64,000 nucleotides of DNA. It comes from Brachycybe producta (lineage: Eukaryota > Arthropoda > Diplopoda > Playtdesmida > Andrognathidae). Below, in pieces: positions 1-35,518 of the stretch (position 1 is the first letter of the stretch; each line of letters begins with the position of its first letter). The notes below the pieces were generated by a model. The model made no database searches, was not told the DNA's origin, and saw only the letters and a program-made list of their open reading frames with translations. The translations under genes and the position numbers were made by a program. The DNA lies in contig JAUPFP010000005.1 in assembly GCA_036925085.1 (NCBI GenBank), forward strand, positions 7,265,998-7,329,997, written 5' to 3'.

Positions 1-240
1 AACAATAATAAAGAAAAATGTTAAAATATTTAAAAAAAAATTCATTTGTTTATATACATTTGTGGTTTGAGTTAGTAAACATGAATTGAAAGAAAAAATA
101 AGAGGTGCAATGTTTTTTAACTTTTTTTTTGTTGGCACTTGAGCAAATGACAATGAATCATTACGACAAAATCCATCCCAGACGTTAATTAAAACTTAAG
201 CCTTTCTTTTTTTTTCATCCTCATACTAAAAGTGACGACA

Positions 241-22591
<22,351 letters not shown>

Positions 22592-22949
22592 CCTCCAAAA
22601 GATGCACTTTTTAAAAGCGTTCGATAGAGTAATATCGCTTTAACACTGAATATATTAATAGTAATAACTGTTATAGAAAATAAATAACTTTACTAGAAAT
22701 GTTATAGTCCAGTGTAACAATATATTGTAAAATAAAATATCTGATGTAAGCAAACTTATTTAACTTTTATCATTGAATATATACACCGAAAAAAAAAAAA
22801 GAGCTAACAAGTTGTTGTTGCTGTTGCATTCAAGTTCAGGTTCTTATGTTTTCTACAGATATAGATACACGTGTTACCTACAGGGTGGCAGCGGGAAATG
22901 GATTTAAAAGACACAACCAAGACACAGTATGTAAAACTCCTATAAGCTT

Positions 22950-23150
22950 AACTTGGGATAGTCCCATCAAGCTCAAAAGAGATAGTACCTCATCATCAAC
23001 ACCCACCTACACGGCCCAAGCTACCAGATGGCGGCATCTTTTGATGTGGCCTCACTTTAAGCATGATTGGCGCGCCCAGAGTTTACGTGTCAAAAATGGG
23101 CGTGTTTAAAATTATTTGGCCGGGTATCCTGTGGTGGGTTTTGCTCCCGG
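22950..23150 (-). promoter_or_regulatory. Candidate Pax3/7 upstream promoter region
   Basis: A GC-richer patch 350-550 bases upstream of the start codon, with a minus-strand CCAAT box (ATTGG at about 23066) beside GGCGCGCC, and GGGCGTG boxes. Placement and composition suggest a promoter. No TATA box is evident, so this is weak inference. Confidence 0.3.
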
Positions 23151-24070
23151 GGTCCCTGATTTTTTTTATTCCTGTATGCATACATGTCTTGGCCATTGCC
23201 ATTTTTTTGAATCTTCTTTAACCATTGCAGGTAACTAACTTGCATACGTGTCATTCCAATGATGCTTCTTTCAACAAAAAAAAGGGACTCTTCTTATTAT
23301 TAGAGAAGCCTCTCATTTAGAAGAAGTCTTTTATGAAAAGAAGTGAAAAGACTTCATTGTGAAAAAAGTGTGGTAGAAAGATGACTGATTCAAACCAACA
23401 AAAAGGAAACTAACTCAACCAGAAAAAGAAGTCACTAAGCCACACACGTGTTTTGTGTGTGACAGTTTGTGTGTGTCCCAATGGACAAGTAAGCATTTTA
23501 CGCCAAAGTATCAGTTGAAAGTTAAAATTGACAATTATTTTAGAAAGCTTTTTTTAAAAAAAAAATAAAATTCAAGTGATGGGAAGTAATTAGTAATTGA
23601 CTGGATTAATGTTTTTTTTTTAAACTTGTGTAATTTTTAATTGTCAAACTGTATCTTTAATCTCATATGTAATAAAAAAGTAATACGAATACTTTGGGAA
23701 AATGAGTAATTGTTATTAAAGTGTGTTTAGAAAATTAATTTGTCCCAACAATGAAAAACACAAATAATCTAATTCAACAAGTTTAAATTGACTGCTAGAA
23801 ATAAAATTTACAAAACATAAGCTGAAATAATTTACTAATTTGTTCAAGTTTTAGTTTAATTTATAAAAAATATGGAATTCGTCAAAAGATAACAATAAAT
23901 AAAAAAAACATTTTTCTTCTATAGTGTGTTTTGTAATTTGAATGATTGATAATATTGATAAATTGATCAATTTTAGATGTTTTAAACTGTAAACGCCTCA
24001 GCGGCCTCACGAACCCTTTGATTGTTTTTCGGGTGCGAAATGATATACGGACAATTTCATGTGGTTATCT

Positions 24071-24141
24071 TTCAAAATACGCTTAATATACTCAAAATAT
24101 GCTTAATATACTCAAAATACGCTTAATATACTCAAAATACG
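24071..24141 (+). repeat. 20-bp tandem repeat, about 3.5 copies
   Basis: The unit TTCAAAATACGCTTAATATA recurs with one-base variants (CTCAAAATATGCTTAATATA). Confidence 0.92.
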
Positions 24142-24159
24142 TGAGTTTTAAAACGACTG

Positions 24160-24270
24160 AACTTTAAGCAGACGGCTCTTATAAAAAGTTTCTTTTGAAA
24201 GATATCAACATGAAATTACCCAAATGAGTTATACCCTACCAGTTTCTAAAACACTTCCTAGTTTCCAAAA
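24160..24270 (+). mobile_element. Foldback repeat family, right arm
   Basis: Contains ACTTTAAGCAGACG, TATAAAAAGTTTCTTTTGAA, AGATATCAACATGAAA and CAGTTTCTAAAACACTTCC in the family's order. Confidence 0.7.
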
Positions 24271-25506
24271 TTTTTAAAATATCATTAGCAAATTACCTAC
24301 TTATTCCACTTTCTAAACAAACATTCAATTTTTTCATCAAGAAGTTGAGCTTTAAAAAGTTTACATTTCACTTTAAACACCTATAAATTACTTTGGAGCA
24401 ACTTTACCAGGAAAAAAAAATTATTAATGCAAACTTATTTTGACAAACATAAATATGACTTTCTTATACAGTATAATTTTGCAAGAAATACTTGTTTACA
24501 ATTTTGTCAAAATAGTTTGCATCTTGATGAGATATTCTCCTACACAAGCAAATAAGTGTACTGTGTAGTAAATTCATTTATTTTTAATTACCTAATATAT
24601 ACCAGTATTTATATACCTGTATATTATAACTTGCATCTTGCATGCAGGTCTTCTTTTTTAAAAATCTCAAACACATTGCATTCACACAAACAACCTTCTT
24701 TACACCTTATTTCTGAACTCAGCAGGGGATCACCATCCTAATAGAAACGATTGATTATTGCATAGATTGGAAACAGCATTTGATATAACAACGTGGCCTC
24801 AAGACAAAAAACAGCAGGGAATCTCAATACTTCAATGTCCTCTTCTCCTTCTCTCTTCAACTAAATTCATTTCTAAACACTGTGCTAAACTTATGTTAAA
24901 TATCTAAGTAGACTATATAATGTATGTTGCTATATAATGCTTGTTTCCTTTAAAGAACAAAATTGCGGAGAAATAAAATTAAATTAGTAGCATAAAGTAA
25001 TCTACCAATAATTGATTATTGATTATGGAAATTGCTACTGAATAAAATGTACTGAAAATTGAATAAACAAATGATATTAAAAAGATTGTTCTTTCTTTAA
25101 TTTACAATTCTTTTTTTTTTCAATTTATTTTAAAAAAAAAATCGTGAATGGATTTTTGTTTAAATTCAGGACAACACTTATAAAAAAAAACACCTGCTGA
25201 AAATATTCTTAGAAACTTGAAAATCTTGCCTATAATTCACTGAGCTCGTAAAGAACTCAACAAATTTATTAAACGTCGTAAAGTATGAGTTGCATTGATG
25301 ATGCCCATAGGAATTGTATATCATTTAAGAAAAAAAATTACTCATTTTTAACTCTTAAAAATGTCAAGCACATAAAATACGGGCTCTTAATAGTTACAAA
25401 CCTCACACAAGAAGTCTATAGCGAATATTATGGAACCATAAGTTATTTATAGATTTTCTTCATAAATTACAAACTTTGTATTAATTGATAACATTTTTTT
25501 TTTCAG

Positions 25507-25740
25507 TTTAAAAATGTCTTTGGAGGTTGGAAGGAAAGAAGAATGACTGATGGTCATTTTACAGAGTGATTGCAAAATATTTTGAAATTCAGTGTAATTT
25601 TTTGTAATAATTAAAATTGTTTCAATTTTGTGTCACTTTGCAATGCCTTCCTTCCTTGCATTGTAACTGTAATTTCTGTAATTTTGTTCGACTATTTTTA
25701 ACAAATGATGCAATAAAGAAACAAGTTTAGTATTGCTTTT
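25507..25740 (+). other. Candidate orphan terminal exon with 3' UTR and polyA signal
   Basis: A strong acceptor (T-rich tract ending TTTCAG at 25506) is followed by a 20-codon frame, FKNVFGGWKERRMTDGHFTE, and a stop at 25567-25569. AATAAA lies at 25712-25717. The frame matches no family I recognise and no upstream exon was found. It could be the end of a noncoding RNA or chance. Confidence 0.25.
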
Positions 25741-28028
25741 CTTGTAATCATTGAAGTACGTTTAAAATATTCAATACTAATAACAAATTAATGACCTAAA
25801 ATCTTTTTAAATTAACTTTTTGAATTATAATGAAAAGTTTAAAAAGATTAAAATTTTTTTTACATCAAATTAATTGACTATCAACTTTTGAACAATTTCA
25901 AACTTAATAAAGTGTTTATCTTTTTGAAGATAATATCAACTTGAAAAACTGCCCTTTGAATATGTATTTTGTAAAGAGTGGCAGAAATTATTACTCATTG
26001 CTTTATATGATGTTCGCTTATAACATCGATGGGGGTGTAACAAGCTGTTATTACCATTTAATTGCAGTATACCTTGACATTATTGCACACATTACAACAT
26101 ATGACACAGGCGATAATTATCGCTTTGTATATTAACCCTTTTTAAGTTTTTTTTTTTGACATCATTCATATATAATCAGCTTTTTGCAAAGCGTTTATAA
26201 AAAATATGTGAGAAATAAGAACGTAAAATTAAATGTTGCACACCTTTTTTTTTTTTTTTTTGCAGAGGATGCCAATACATTGTGGCTACCCTGTACTTTT
26301 AAAAATTATTTTCCCTTTCTTAGTTGCTTCTATTAAATACTAAAGAATAACCTCAAGTTTACTTTGCAACCATAAATGACGTGCTTTTATAATTTTCAAA
26401 ATTCAATGCAGAATTTGTTTGTAAAGTAATAAACGTGAAAATTATTTTCTCACCATATTCTTACCTGTAAAATTGAAGTCAATTGGCTCATGGGATTTTC
26501 AACTAAATAAATGACCACCACCACCACCACCCATGGTCCTAAAATGAGCAGCTAAACGATTCATTTTCATGGACCATTTCACTAAATACAAATACACAAA
26601 GAATCCATAGATCCCCTCTCCATTAGAAGGTGGGTGGATATAACTAACTACAAGTTAGTTTTCTTTTTTTAAAAAAAAAGTGAAAGATGAAAAATAATGC
26701 AATTGACACTTGTGCAAGAAGGAAGATACCCTGGAGGATAACATTTGTTTCCTTTTCATTGTGTTTAAGGTGTTAACGTCAGTGGGATGTCTAATGTTAA
26801 GCAACATTAGAATTTGAACCCTCACGAAGTTTGGAAAGAGGGGATTGAGGAGGTCAAATCACCTAAATATATAGCCAATAGTTTAGTTTAGACTTCCACA
26901 ACACTTGACACAAATTAGGTATTCTTTACAAAACACAATTGTTCGCGCCAAAAGTGGAAAATTCGTCATTCTGCACAATTACTAGACAATTTGCAAGCAT
27001 AGAGCTGCAAAATACAGCTTTTAATTAAGGCATTCAGCTGCATTCTGCACATTGCCTAAAACAATTTAGCAGTACTATATCAACAGGTGGGCAATTCAAT
27101 TTAGTTGCAAAAAATAAACAAACCACAGAACAGAAAATGCAATGTTTAGGAAATCGATCTCAGGTTAAAGATTACACCATTGTAGTGCCGCCAATTTCAG
27201 ACAGTTCAAAAGTCACTCACACTGCAATGTCTAACTGGTATAATGCAAATTAGATATTTGTCATTGCAAGAATTCCAATTGCATTTGAAAATAAAAAAAA
27301 TAAGACTTGAAACGATGGGGAGTGGTGGACCTTAAAAAAGTGAACATGATTGATTGTCACAAAGTCATCATTCCGAACTTGAAAAAAAAGAGGCAAGGTG
27401 TATTACCATTTTAGTTGAGTACATTTGTATACAGACCCCACTTGATTGAAGCTTGGGTGGTATCGAGTTTGTGTTGGATAAAAAAAAGCATTGCTAATGA
27501 CTTAACACAACATACCTATAAACAAGATGACCACCAGTTCAATAGAAAATATGTAGGGATTTTCCAAATCAACCTTGAATCTTTAGTAAACTGAAACAAA
27601 ACATCTATTTTCTATTTAATTTAATGGCCATTTTAATAAATGTTACTTTAACTTTACTAACTGTAGAAACAATAGATGCTACACATATTAAAATGAACAT
27701 TAGCTGTACACAAATGAAACAAATTGTCATTCAATCAGAAAGAATATTGAATTAAAAACAAACTTTAAAAATAGTTTCTCTCAGATAAAAATTAGAATTC
27801 AAATCTACATTTTAAAATATCAATATAGCTCTACATTCTTTACAAATTTCTTTCAGTTTGTGTGCAACTAAATTTTAAGACGTTGCAATCCACAATGATT
27901 TATTGAGTCAACTTAGGTTTTAAAAGCGTAGTATTTACAGTTTGTGAAATATTCAAATTTAAACAATTTAACTGTGCCACATATAGGTTACTTTTGGCAA
28001 CAAGTTGGGGTGTTGGTTCTGGGACACA

Positions 28029-28275
28029 TTGGGTGCAATCCGAAACAAAAGAAAATGCTATTATCTTTAAAAACAAAACAAAAAAGTAGCATCTGGAAAC
28101 AGCATGTGGGAGGGTCTTCTAGGGTGTCTGTCCGAAAATTGTGCTAGCCCCGCCTACTCATCTAATTCACATAGTTGATTTTTCGAAAAGATTAAATTGA
28201 ATATACACTGACCTTCAATGCAAAGTTAAGAATGTAAAGAATGTAATTGTCGACGCCACGTTTGCACCATGGTCT
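28029..28275 (+). mobile_element. Non-autonomous element with TGGGTGCAATC end (partial copy)
   Basis: Starts TTGGGTGCAATCCGAAAC. It is colinear with the longer element at 57556-58077 through AACAAAAAAGTA, GGAAACA.CATGT, GTGCTAGC.CC.CC, the AAGATTAAATTGAAT block and TTGCACCATGG. The right TIR is not found here. Confidence 0.65.
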
Positions 28276-31200
28276 CCTCAGACGAGGAGGCTATCTGTGG
28301 CCTCAAATGTGAAAATAAAATGGTAAAATGATGAACATGTGAACATTCTAAACTGCCATAAAAATCTTATTTTTTAAACTATATATTACATCAAAGTACC
28401 TTTAAATGATTCAGTTACTCTTCTAGTTTCTAAACCACATCGAGGCTTTACTTAATGTTGCATCTGAAGTAGTATTGGAACAAATCGCAGGGCAAATTGC
28501 AGTACGAAAGTAAATTTGTAGCTAAAACTTAGAAAAATGTCAATGTTTGTTCAAAAGTAGATACTTTTAGGATATATTTAAATTACACATTTTATGGTAG
28601 TTTGAAAAAGATTAAATTTCATTTAAATTTTGCATTGGTTAGTTTAAAAATAATTTTCAAAATGTTATGAAGTTTATTTCTTTTTAATTTATTTTCGCAT
28701 ATTCACCTAACATTCAAGTTTCTAACCAATTTTGAATTTTTCCTAGCTGCTTATTTCTGAATCTATCTAAATCAGTTCAAACCTAACTAAGTCACATCTT
28801 GGCCAGAGGAAGCAACGCTTTTGGTTGCAGATTTTTTTTTTTTAGAAATAAATGCTTCAAAAAAATGATATCCTTAAATTTCATGTTATCCTTGGAGGGT
28901 CCGAAAACATTCATACGTTTCTTAAGATGATGCATCAGGAAAGTTTCACTCACATTATTTAGTCATGAACACAAATTTCTCACAATCAGTAAAAAAATAA
29001 AAAGCAAAGGTGCTCATTTATCATATTTCTAGTCTAAATGGAAGTGCATAGAATACAAAGGTCCTTAAAACTTTACAAAAGAATTGAGAACAAATTAACT
29101 AAAAAATAAACTCCAACAGGTGAAACTTGACCTAATGACGCGAAAAAGGTCCCAAACACATGTATACAGTCAAAAGTGCATTCAAATAACACAAAAGTTA
29201 AAAAATCAATAATGAACCGGTTCTACCAATAATAATAATAAGACATTGTATGGAATAAATATACCGTGGAAAACATTTAAAAAACCGAAACGAAATGAAA
29301 TTCTTGTCGGAACAGAAGCCCGATTTCCACCGTTTCGTCATGCCATATTTAATTTGAAAACAAAATAACAAAATATGCATAAACAATTTGTGCATATTAT
29401 ACATAAACTGAAATTTAATTAGGCACAAATTGTTTAATATTAACTTCCAATTAATTTCCAATATAAAACTTGTCTTCAATTATCACCACACATACAAATA
29501 AAAATATTCCACTGAAGTTCAAAATTGAAGTTAAAATTTCTTCAAAAGCAATATAAAGAAAAAATTAAGTTTGCTAGAAACTGGAATAGCACACAATTGT
29601 AATAAAAGTAATTTTATGAAGTCTTATTATTTTTTTTAATAAAAATGAAATATTTATGGCAGTTTAAAATTTAATAAATAATCAAGTTCTTTTATTATTT
29701 CTTGCAACAATGTTTTAAGTGACATTTATTTTCAAATTGTTATAAAAATTTATTTTAAATTATTTTTAATTTTAGCATAACCACCTAACTATTCTATAAA
29801 CCTTTTTAACAAAAAGGGTTTAAGAAAATTTGTATGTCTGCCTATCTTCTTGAAATATTATCGAAAAAAGTTTTATCCATAATATAAATCATTGTCTGAA
29901 ATTTTTAAACTATGTTTTCAAATTTACTTGTGAACCACAATAAAAGCGCAAGCTACAAGTTATGGCCAATCAATTGTTTTTAACCATTTTACTCGTTTTT
30001 TACACCTGAAAAAAAAAACGTCATTGTATATATACGAAAGGGGCCTATAAGCTATAAATCATAAACTTACTCTTTCAGTTTCATTAATTTTAATGTAGAA
30101 GGTGTTTTATTTAATACTTTAGAGGGAAAAAAAGTATTAGATTAAAAGAGAAGCCGCCTAAAGTTGGACTTCTCACAGCAATCCCTTCTCTCTTTTTTTC
30201 AAAAAAAAAAAGATACCTGTCTGTCCATTTGCATGAAAAAGTGAATTGACCACAGGTATATTAAGTAAACCCTTTATTTGGGCCTTTATGCAACATATAA
30301 TAATAATGCGTCAGATTGTCGTACGATCGCGTAAATCACGCTGCCACTATGAACGATTTATGAAGTAATGAATCAACGCTACATTATGAAAGGGTTTCCT
30401 TTCCAATGTTAACCAATCGAATACCTTATACACAGCATTCATTATACAGTATGCTCCAAAATTAACAACACTCCAATTTATTACCAAAGTATAAAAGAGT
30501 GGTTCATATACATCTATTGTGTTTCAAAATTAAATATATTAGAAATTATCAACACTACACGTATCATTAATTGTTAGCATCAGATTAAAATATGGTTCTT
30601 TAAAAATTAAACAGACTTGTAAACAATTAGAAATGTTACTGGCCTTATATTGAGTTTCTCGTGTTTAAAAAATTAAATAACTTTTTTTAGTCATCTATCA
30701 ATTTCATTTATTTTTTTATGACTACATTTCGATATGTAGTTAATAACTATCTTATGTTTCGAATGTGTAACTATTATTGTTACTGAGATGTTTAATTTGA
30801 AACAACAGACTGTGCCTACAAATATGCATTTATCACAGCATATAATTCTATAGTAATCAGATTAATCCATTTTCATTTTTCAAAAATATTAAACTCATGT
30901 ACATATTTTAAAAATGGCGTCATATGCTAACAACAGGTCGTCACCATTTTGAAAACATATTGATTTAAATGCCAACAAAATATACTTTTAATATTAGACA
31001 CACATTAGACCTATATGTGACGTTCAAAAACCATACTATTTATTTTCTCTGACTTTGATAATGCACTGGGGCATTGGTTCTGAAACATACTGTATATGCC
31101 TTTAGGAAGAACTTTCTCTCTTTCTGCATAAAAACTTGTAACATTAAAACAGTGACTTGACTGTGACTTTTTCTGATGTGAGATTTAGTGATTCATTAAG

Positions 31201-32067
31201 GCAAAGCATGCACTTTTTTAAAGTAATTAACACCTGAGAGAAAACCTGGGTTAATATGTTAGGCCTACATTATGATTGTAAGAAATTCCTTGAAAAGTTG
31301 AGAATGGATTTTTTTTACCTTCATATTATTTATACTATTTGTTAATATACAATTATAGAAACTCGGCGGGAGAATAACATCTTTTATAACTAAGTTCATG
31401 ATGAACATCTTAAATCTTAAAAATAAAAAGGTGAAGTCAAATTTTTTGAGGTCTGTGAAAAGAAAAAGGGTGGGAGAGGGGTGTAAAATAATCTTAAAAC
31501 CTCCCTCATTCCATTTTTTTAAAAACAGAAACTACTTGCTATAAAAGTTGAATTTGTTGCAAATTATTAATTTAATTTAATTAATTAAAATAAAAAATTT
31601 TATTTTCGTGTTATTTTAAAAATATTGTGTTGGTGGCTCATGTTGATAATTTCTGGTTTTAAAGTTTGGTAGAATTCCTCACATATTTTTACATGTATTA
31701 CACTCTGAATTGGCCTAGCATTGCACACAGGAAATGAAGACATGCTTGTCTTGCACACTTAACTAAGTTAACTGGGAATGTATTTTACCCAACATTTCCA
31801 TTCCAAATCTTCCCTTTCACGTACTTAAAGTTGTAAAATAGCTGTGAGATATTCTACCAAACTTATCAACATGGTCCACCATAATATAGGCCTATAATAT
31901 TAAAATGTATTTTTCTACAAAAATAAAATCTGTCAAAACTACACATTGTAAAGTAGAAAATTCAATCTTTAAAAGTTTAACAGATAATTTCTTATTCTGA
32001 AGCGCTTCTATAAATATAGCAGCGAAACCTCATATATACAATACATGTAGCTTGATGAGAAATATTA

Positions 32068-32149
32068 CAAGGTGCCCCAAATGTACAGACATTTAAAGTA
32101 TTTAAACTTTAATAAATATTCATTCGATTCATTGTTTTAAAACACCCTG
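32068..32149. mobile_element. 82-bp TA-flanked mariner-like mini-element
   Basis: The left end CAAGGTGCCCCAAA and the reverse-complemented right end CAGGGTGTTTTAAA are flanked by TA on both sides. This fits Tc1/mariner termini with nearly everything internal lost. Confidence 0.55.
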
Positions 32150-33767
32150 TACCTACCCTACGATGTCATGATAACAATGCTAAACCATCAAAACATAGCA
32201 ACAGACCATTACTTTTTATGTGGTCCATATAATTTTTACCCTCCCAAAGTCATTAATTTATTAACCATTATTTCAAAACAAACGCACTGATCTCTAAATT
32301 ACTAACATATTGCTAATAACTCTTAAGCCTTTGTACACAATTATCATATATAAATAATCATAATTAATATGCCTTACATGCGTCTTCTTTTTTTTAAAAA
32401 AAAAATTAAAGGCACCCATGTGTTTAATACAAAAAATAGGCATACAAGATGACTAAAAATCTACAAAGCATGGATTGGGTATAAAGTTGTGGTCGTGGGG
32501 CACTGAAACAAATAAATAATTATTGATTCAATTGAATTCGGTGTTTAGCCACATTTTAAGAGTTCGAGATATTTTTAACAAGGATTTCAAGATTTGTATA
32601 TAAATAATTTATTAAAATATATAAATAGGGTCTATATAAAATAAGTAGTAAGTACTGTGTTTGAAATTTAGTATGCTTATTTTTTTTAAACAAATAGCAT
32701 TCACAAGATTCCAAAAAATACTAAATCAATCGGTTGAGTTAAGTGAGTTAAGTTGAGTTGCGTCAAAGTTGAGTTAAATGTTATTGAAAATTGATTTTTC
32801 GAAGTGATTCTGTAAACACGTTTACTGGCCTAGACATCAAATATTTCGGTTTGTAGCCATAAAAATGTCAATTATTTTTTTTATTTAACTATCTCTTAAT
32901 AGTTATAAAATAAAGACACCCCGAAACATACACTTGCGGCCCTATTTGGATTAATATCGCCCTAACTCTTAACCGAGTTGTGCAAATCAGTGTTAACAAA
33001 TTGTTTTTTTTTGTTATTCGTTTTGGATTTAGCATTCATTTTATGCAATTTTTTTATATATACAGTATATTTTCTACTATAAGATTATAAGCTCGTAATT
33101 TTGAGTAAATTTAGATTTTTTTTTAAATCTTCGGGTATTTTTGAAAATTATAGTGAGTACATATGCGCCTTTCTTTTAAATTTGGAGATGGGCCTATGCA
33201 ATTTACACTCACTCCCAAGTACACCCCCTCAAAATACCACTGAGTGTGGTGGAAATCGATGTTTCGTGATTGACCGGTGATTGTAATTAATAGTTTTTAA
33301 TACTAGAATAAATTGATAATTCATAGAGGAAATGAAAATTGATATTTAGTACAAACAGTGATATTATTACTACCGGTAGAATAAATAGTCTATGACTTTA
33401 TCATACAACTATGTAGCTAATATCGAGGATTAATATAAACATTGAGTCTAGCTGATTAATTAATTTCTAAAAAGAAAACTTAAAAAGACTTCTGCTCCAG
33501 TGTGTTCCAGCACGACTACACCACTGATATTTACAAACATACATATTATCATATTCGCCTAAACAGTCATAAATTACATGCTACAATCTGTAAGGTTTTG
33601 CAAATGTTTGCAAGCTTGCCTCTACAGCAAGTAAGGTGTTGTAAGTATTTGCAAGCGTAAGAAATTGAAATGAATGTATATATACAGTATATAGAAAGTA
33701 TAAAATAAGTAGAATGATGGAAATTATTTGGCATCTCATAATTAGGAAAAAAAAATTAAAAGTCGTT

Positions 33768-33850
33768 TAGAAACTAGAAAAGTAACTGAATCACACAATA
33801 GAATTTTCATGTTATTATCTTTTTTAAAACAACTTTTTGGTAATTTAGAA
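33768..33850 (-). mobile_element. Foldback repeat family, left arm
   Basis: Contains TTTAGAAACTAGAAAAGTAA, CTGAATCAC, TTTTCATGTTATTATCTTTT and AACTTTTTGGTAATTTAGAA in the family's order. Confidence 0.65.
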
Positions 33851-34554
33851 ATATTCAATTTAAAGTTGTAAGCATATCAAATGCAACAAAGGTTTTCTAG
33901 GGTTCCTTCAATCTCTCTTTTTAGTTAATTTATTGTTTTTATATTCTCTAAAAAAATTCACAATTTAAAAACTGTAATGTTAATACACGGAATTAAATTA
34001 AATCGGCACGTAATATAATTTTAAAAACGAAACAACAATTAATATAATAAATCTTTATTTTTCTTTATTACAATTACAATAAATGATTCATTTGATATCT
34101 GATCAGAATCGTATATCATGACACCAGTGCTCATCATATAAAAAATTTCTATTCATGTTAATATTAATTTGAATCTACTTAACAGAAGTGGTTCAAACTA
34201 GAGCTATAAACTATAAAGGTTGGTTCAAACATATGACTAATTTACTCTGTAGGAACCACATCTAAGATACTCAACATTTGAACTTTATTTTAAACCCTCT
34301 GAAAAGGGTTCTAACATAGAAAACTCCAATTAAGTTTACTCAATAAAACAAAAGTATTTCTCCAGTATGTTGAAATGCGTGTTCAAGATGAAAGACAAAA
34401 TATTCTTCTTGAATTTGGGCCCTATGTCTTGATGGACTTCATCACTTAACATCATCCAAAAAATATGATAATTGTTTTTTCTTCTCCCTCATTCTAAGCA
34501 TTCTCAAAGATGTGCTGCTGCCAAATGCCAAAATTTTTCTAAACCGGAAAATAT

Positions 34555-34570
34555 TGACTGACGTCAGTCA
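34555..34570. promoter_or_regulatory. CRE palindrome in decarboxylase promoter
   Basis: TGACTGACGTCAGTCA is a perfect 16-base palindrome containing a full CRE (TGACGTCA, 34559-34566), the binding site of CREB/ATF bZIP factors. It lies 51 bases upstream of a consensus TATA box, a typical proximal position. Function inferred from motif and position. Confidence 0.7.
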
Positions 34571-34578
34571 TTCTCTAG

Positions 34579-34583
34579 CCAAT
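34579..34583 (+). promoter_or_regulatory. CCAAT box
   Basis: CCAATCAG sits between the CRE and the TATA box, the usual arrangement for NF-Y-driven promoters. Confidence 0.6.
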
Positions 34584-34620
34584 CAGTATCAAACTTTCGG
34601 ATCATCTTAAATCATTGCCA

Positions 34621-34630
34621 TATAAATAGG
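34621..34630 (+). promoter_or_regulatory. TATA box of tyrosine decarboxylase
   Basis: TATAAATAGG matches the TATA consensus. Transcription would start near 34650. A predicted noncoding exon then runs to donor CAG|GTAGGT at 34775/34776, and the acceptor TTTTTCATAG at 36787 precedes the start codon by 60 bases. The upstream CRE and CCAAT support a real core promoter. Assignment to this gene is inferred from strand and distance. Confidence 0.65.
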
Positions 34631-34649
34631 CTTTTAACTGAACGCAATA

Positions 34650-34775
34650 GAGTTGAATCAACAAGTTGACTTCAAAGCGAGAAAGTTACCTAAAATTTTT
34701 CTCATAAAAAATATTTAACAATATTCAAATTTGGAAATTAAATACCAAAATTAAGAAAATAGACTTCAACAGCAG
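34650..34775 (+). other. Predicted 5' untranslated first exon of tyrosine decarboxylase
   Basis: Bounded by a TSS about 30 bases after the TATA box and the donor GTAGGT. It has no long open frame. The intron would run 34776-36787. Confidence 0.45.
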
Positions 34776-35307
34776 GTAGGTTGAAATTATTTCATTTTCA
34801 ACTTTTATAGCATGACAACATTCTTTTTAAATTTAAAAAATGCACAAGTAACTAAAGAAAATGTGTATCTTTTTAGTCATTTTAAATTAAGTACTTTTTA
34901 AAGACAATTTAAAAAAAAAATCAAAGTTTGGTTTTGAAGTGTAGACGTTAATCGAAGAAAGCTAAATTACGAGAAATTGGACCACAACTTGGAACGAACG
35001 ATGTTTTTTTTTTTAATTTTTGCTTATAAAAAGTTTCATTTGTAAGATAACATCACGAAAACACAAGTTATTCAGTTACCATTCTAGTTTCTAAAACATT
35101 TTTTTAATTTCTTCTTAGTGTTGCTCGTGATAATAGAAGTAGTATAATGAAATCTTAAAAAATATAATTTTAGATCGAGTATTTTAAGGAAAATTTCTAA
35201 AAACAATTAACCATGGATAGATTTATTTTTAAGGTGTTTTATAAACGTATTTTCGAAATCTGGTTATATCTATGGTTTGAAGAGCAAATTAAGAAAATAT
35301 TGAAAAT

Positions 35308-35518
35308 GTGTTAGAAACTTAGAAACTTAGAAACCGAATTACTTAATAGCCTTTTCATATTGTTATCTTACAAAAATAAACTTTTCATAGACACAAATTA
35401 TTCCATCTGCTTAAAGTTTGGTCATTTTCTAACTCTCATAAAAACCTCATGTTAAAAAAAAGTTCAACATGAAAATACTTTTAAGTGATTGAGCTACCTT
35501 TCTAGTTTCTAAAACACT
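35308..35518. mobile_element. Foldback repeat family, two-armed copy in 5' intron
   Basis: The left arm begins GTGTTAGAAACTTAGAAAC and the right arm ends CTTTCTAGTTTCTAAAACAC. Between them are TTTTCATATTGTTATCTTAC / AGTTCAACATGAAAATACTT and the centre CTGCTTAAAGTTTGG. Further right-arm copies flank it at about 35.02-35.10 and 35.57-35.64 kb. Confidence 0.75.

Larger units (their letters stand above)
22592..34554. other. Intergenic region between divergent Pax3/7 and tyrosine decarboxylase
   Basis: About 12 kb of AT-rich sequence. Besides the repeats listed separately and one orphan terminal-exon candidate near 25.5 kb, no gene is recognised. Foldback-repeat arms occur near 24.17, 28.36, 29.57 and 33.77 kb. 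Confidence 0.6.

Noticed and set aside
22846..23109. 87-codon plus-strand open frame upstream of Pax3/7
   Set aside because: It matches no family and is better explained as GC-richer promoter-proximal DNA.
30448..31093. Possible TA-flanked mariner-like element with ACAGTATG ends
   Set aside because: Only about a dozen terminal bases match and the interior shows no further inverted homology; chance in AT-rich DNA is likely.
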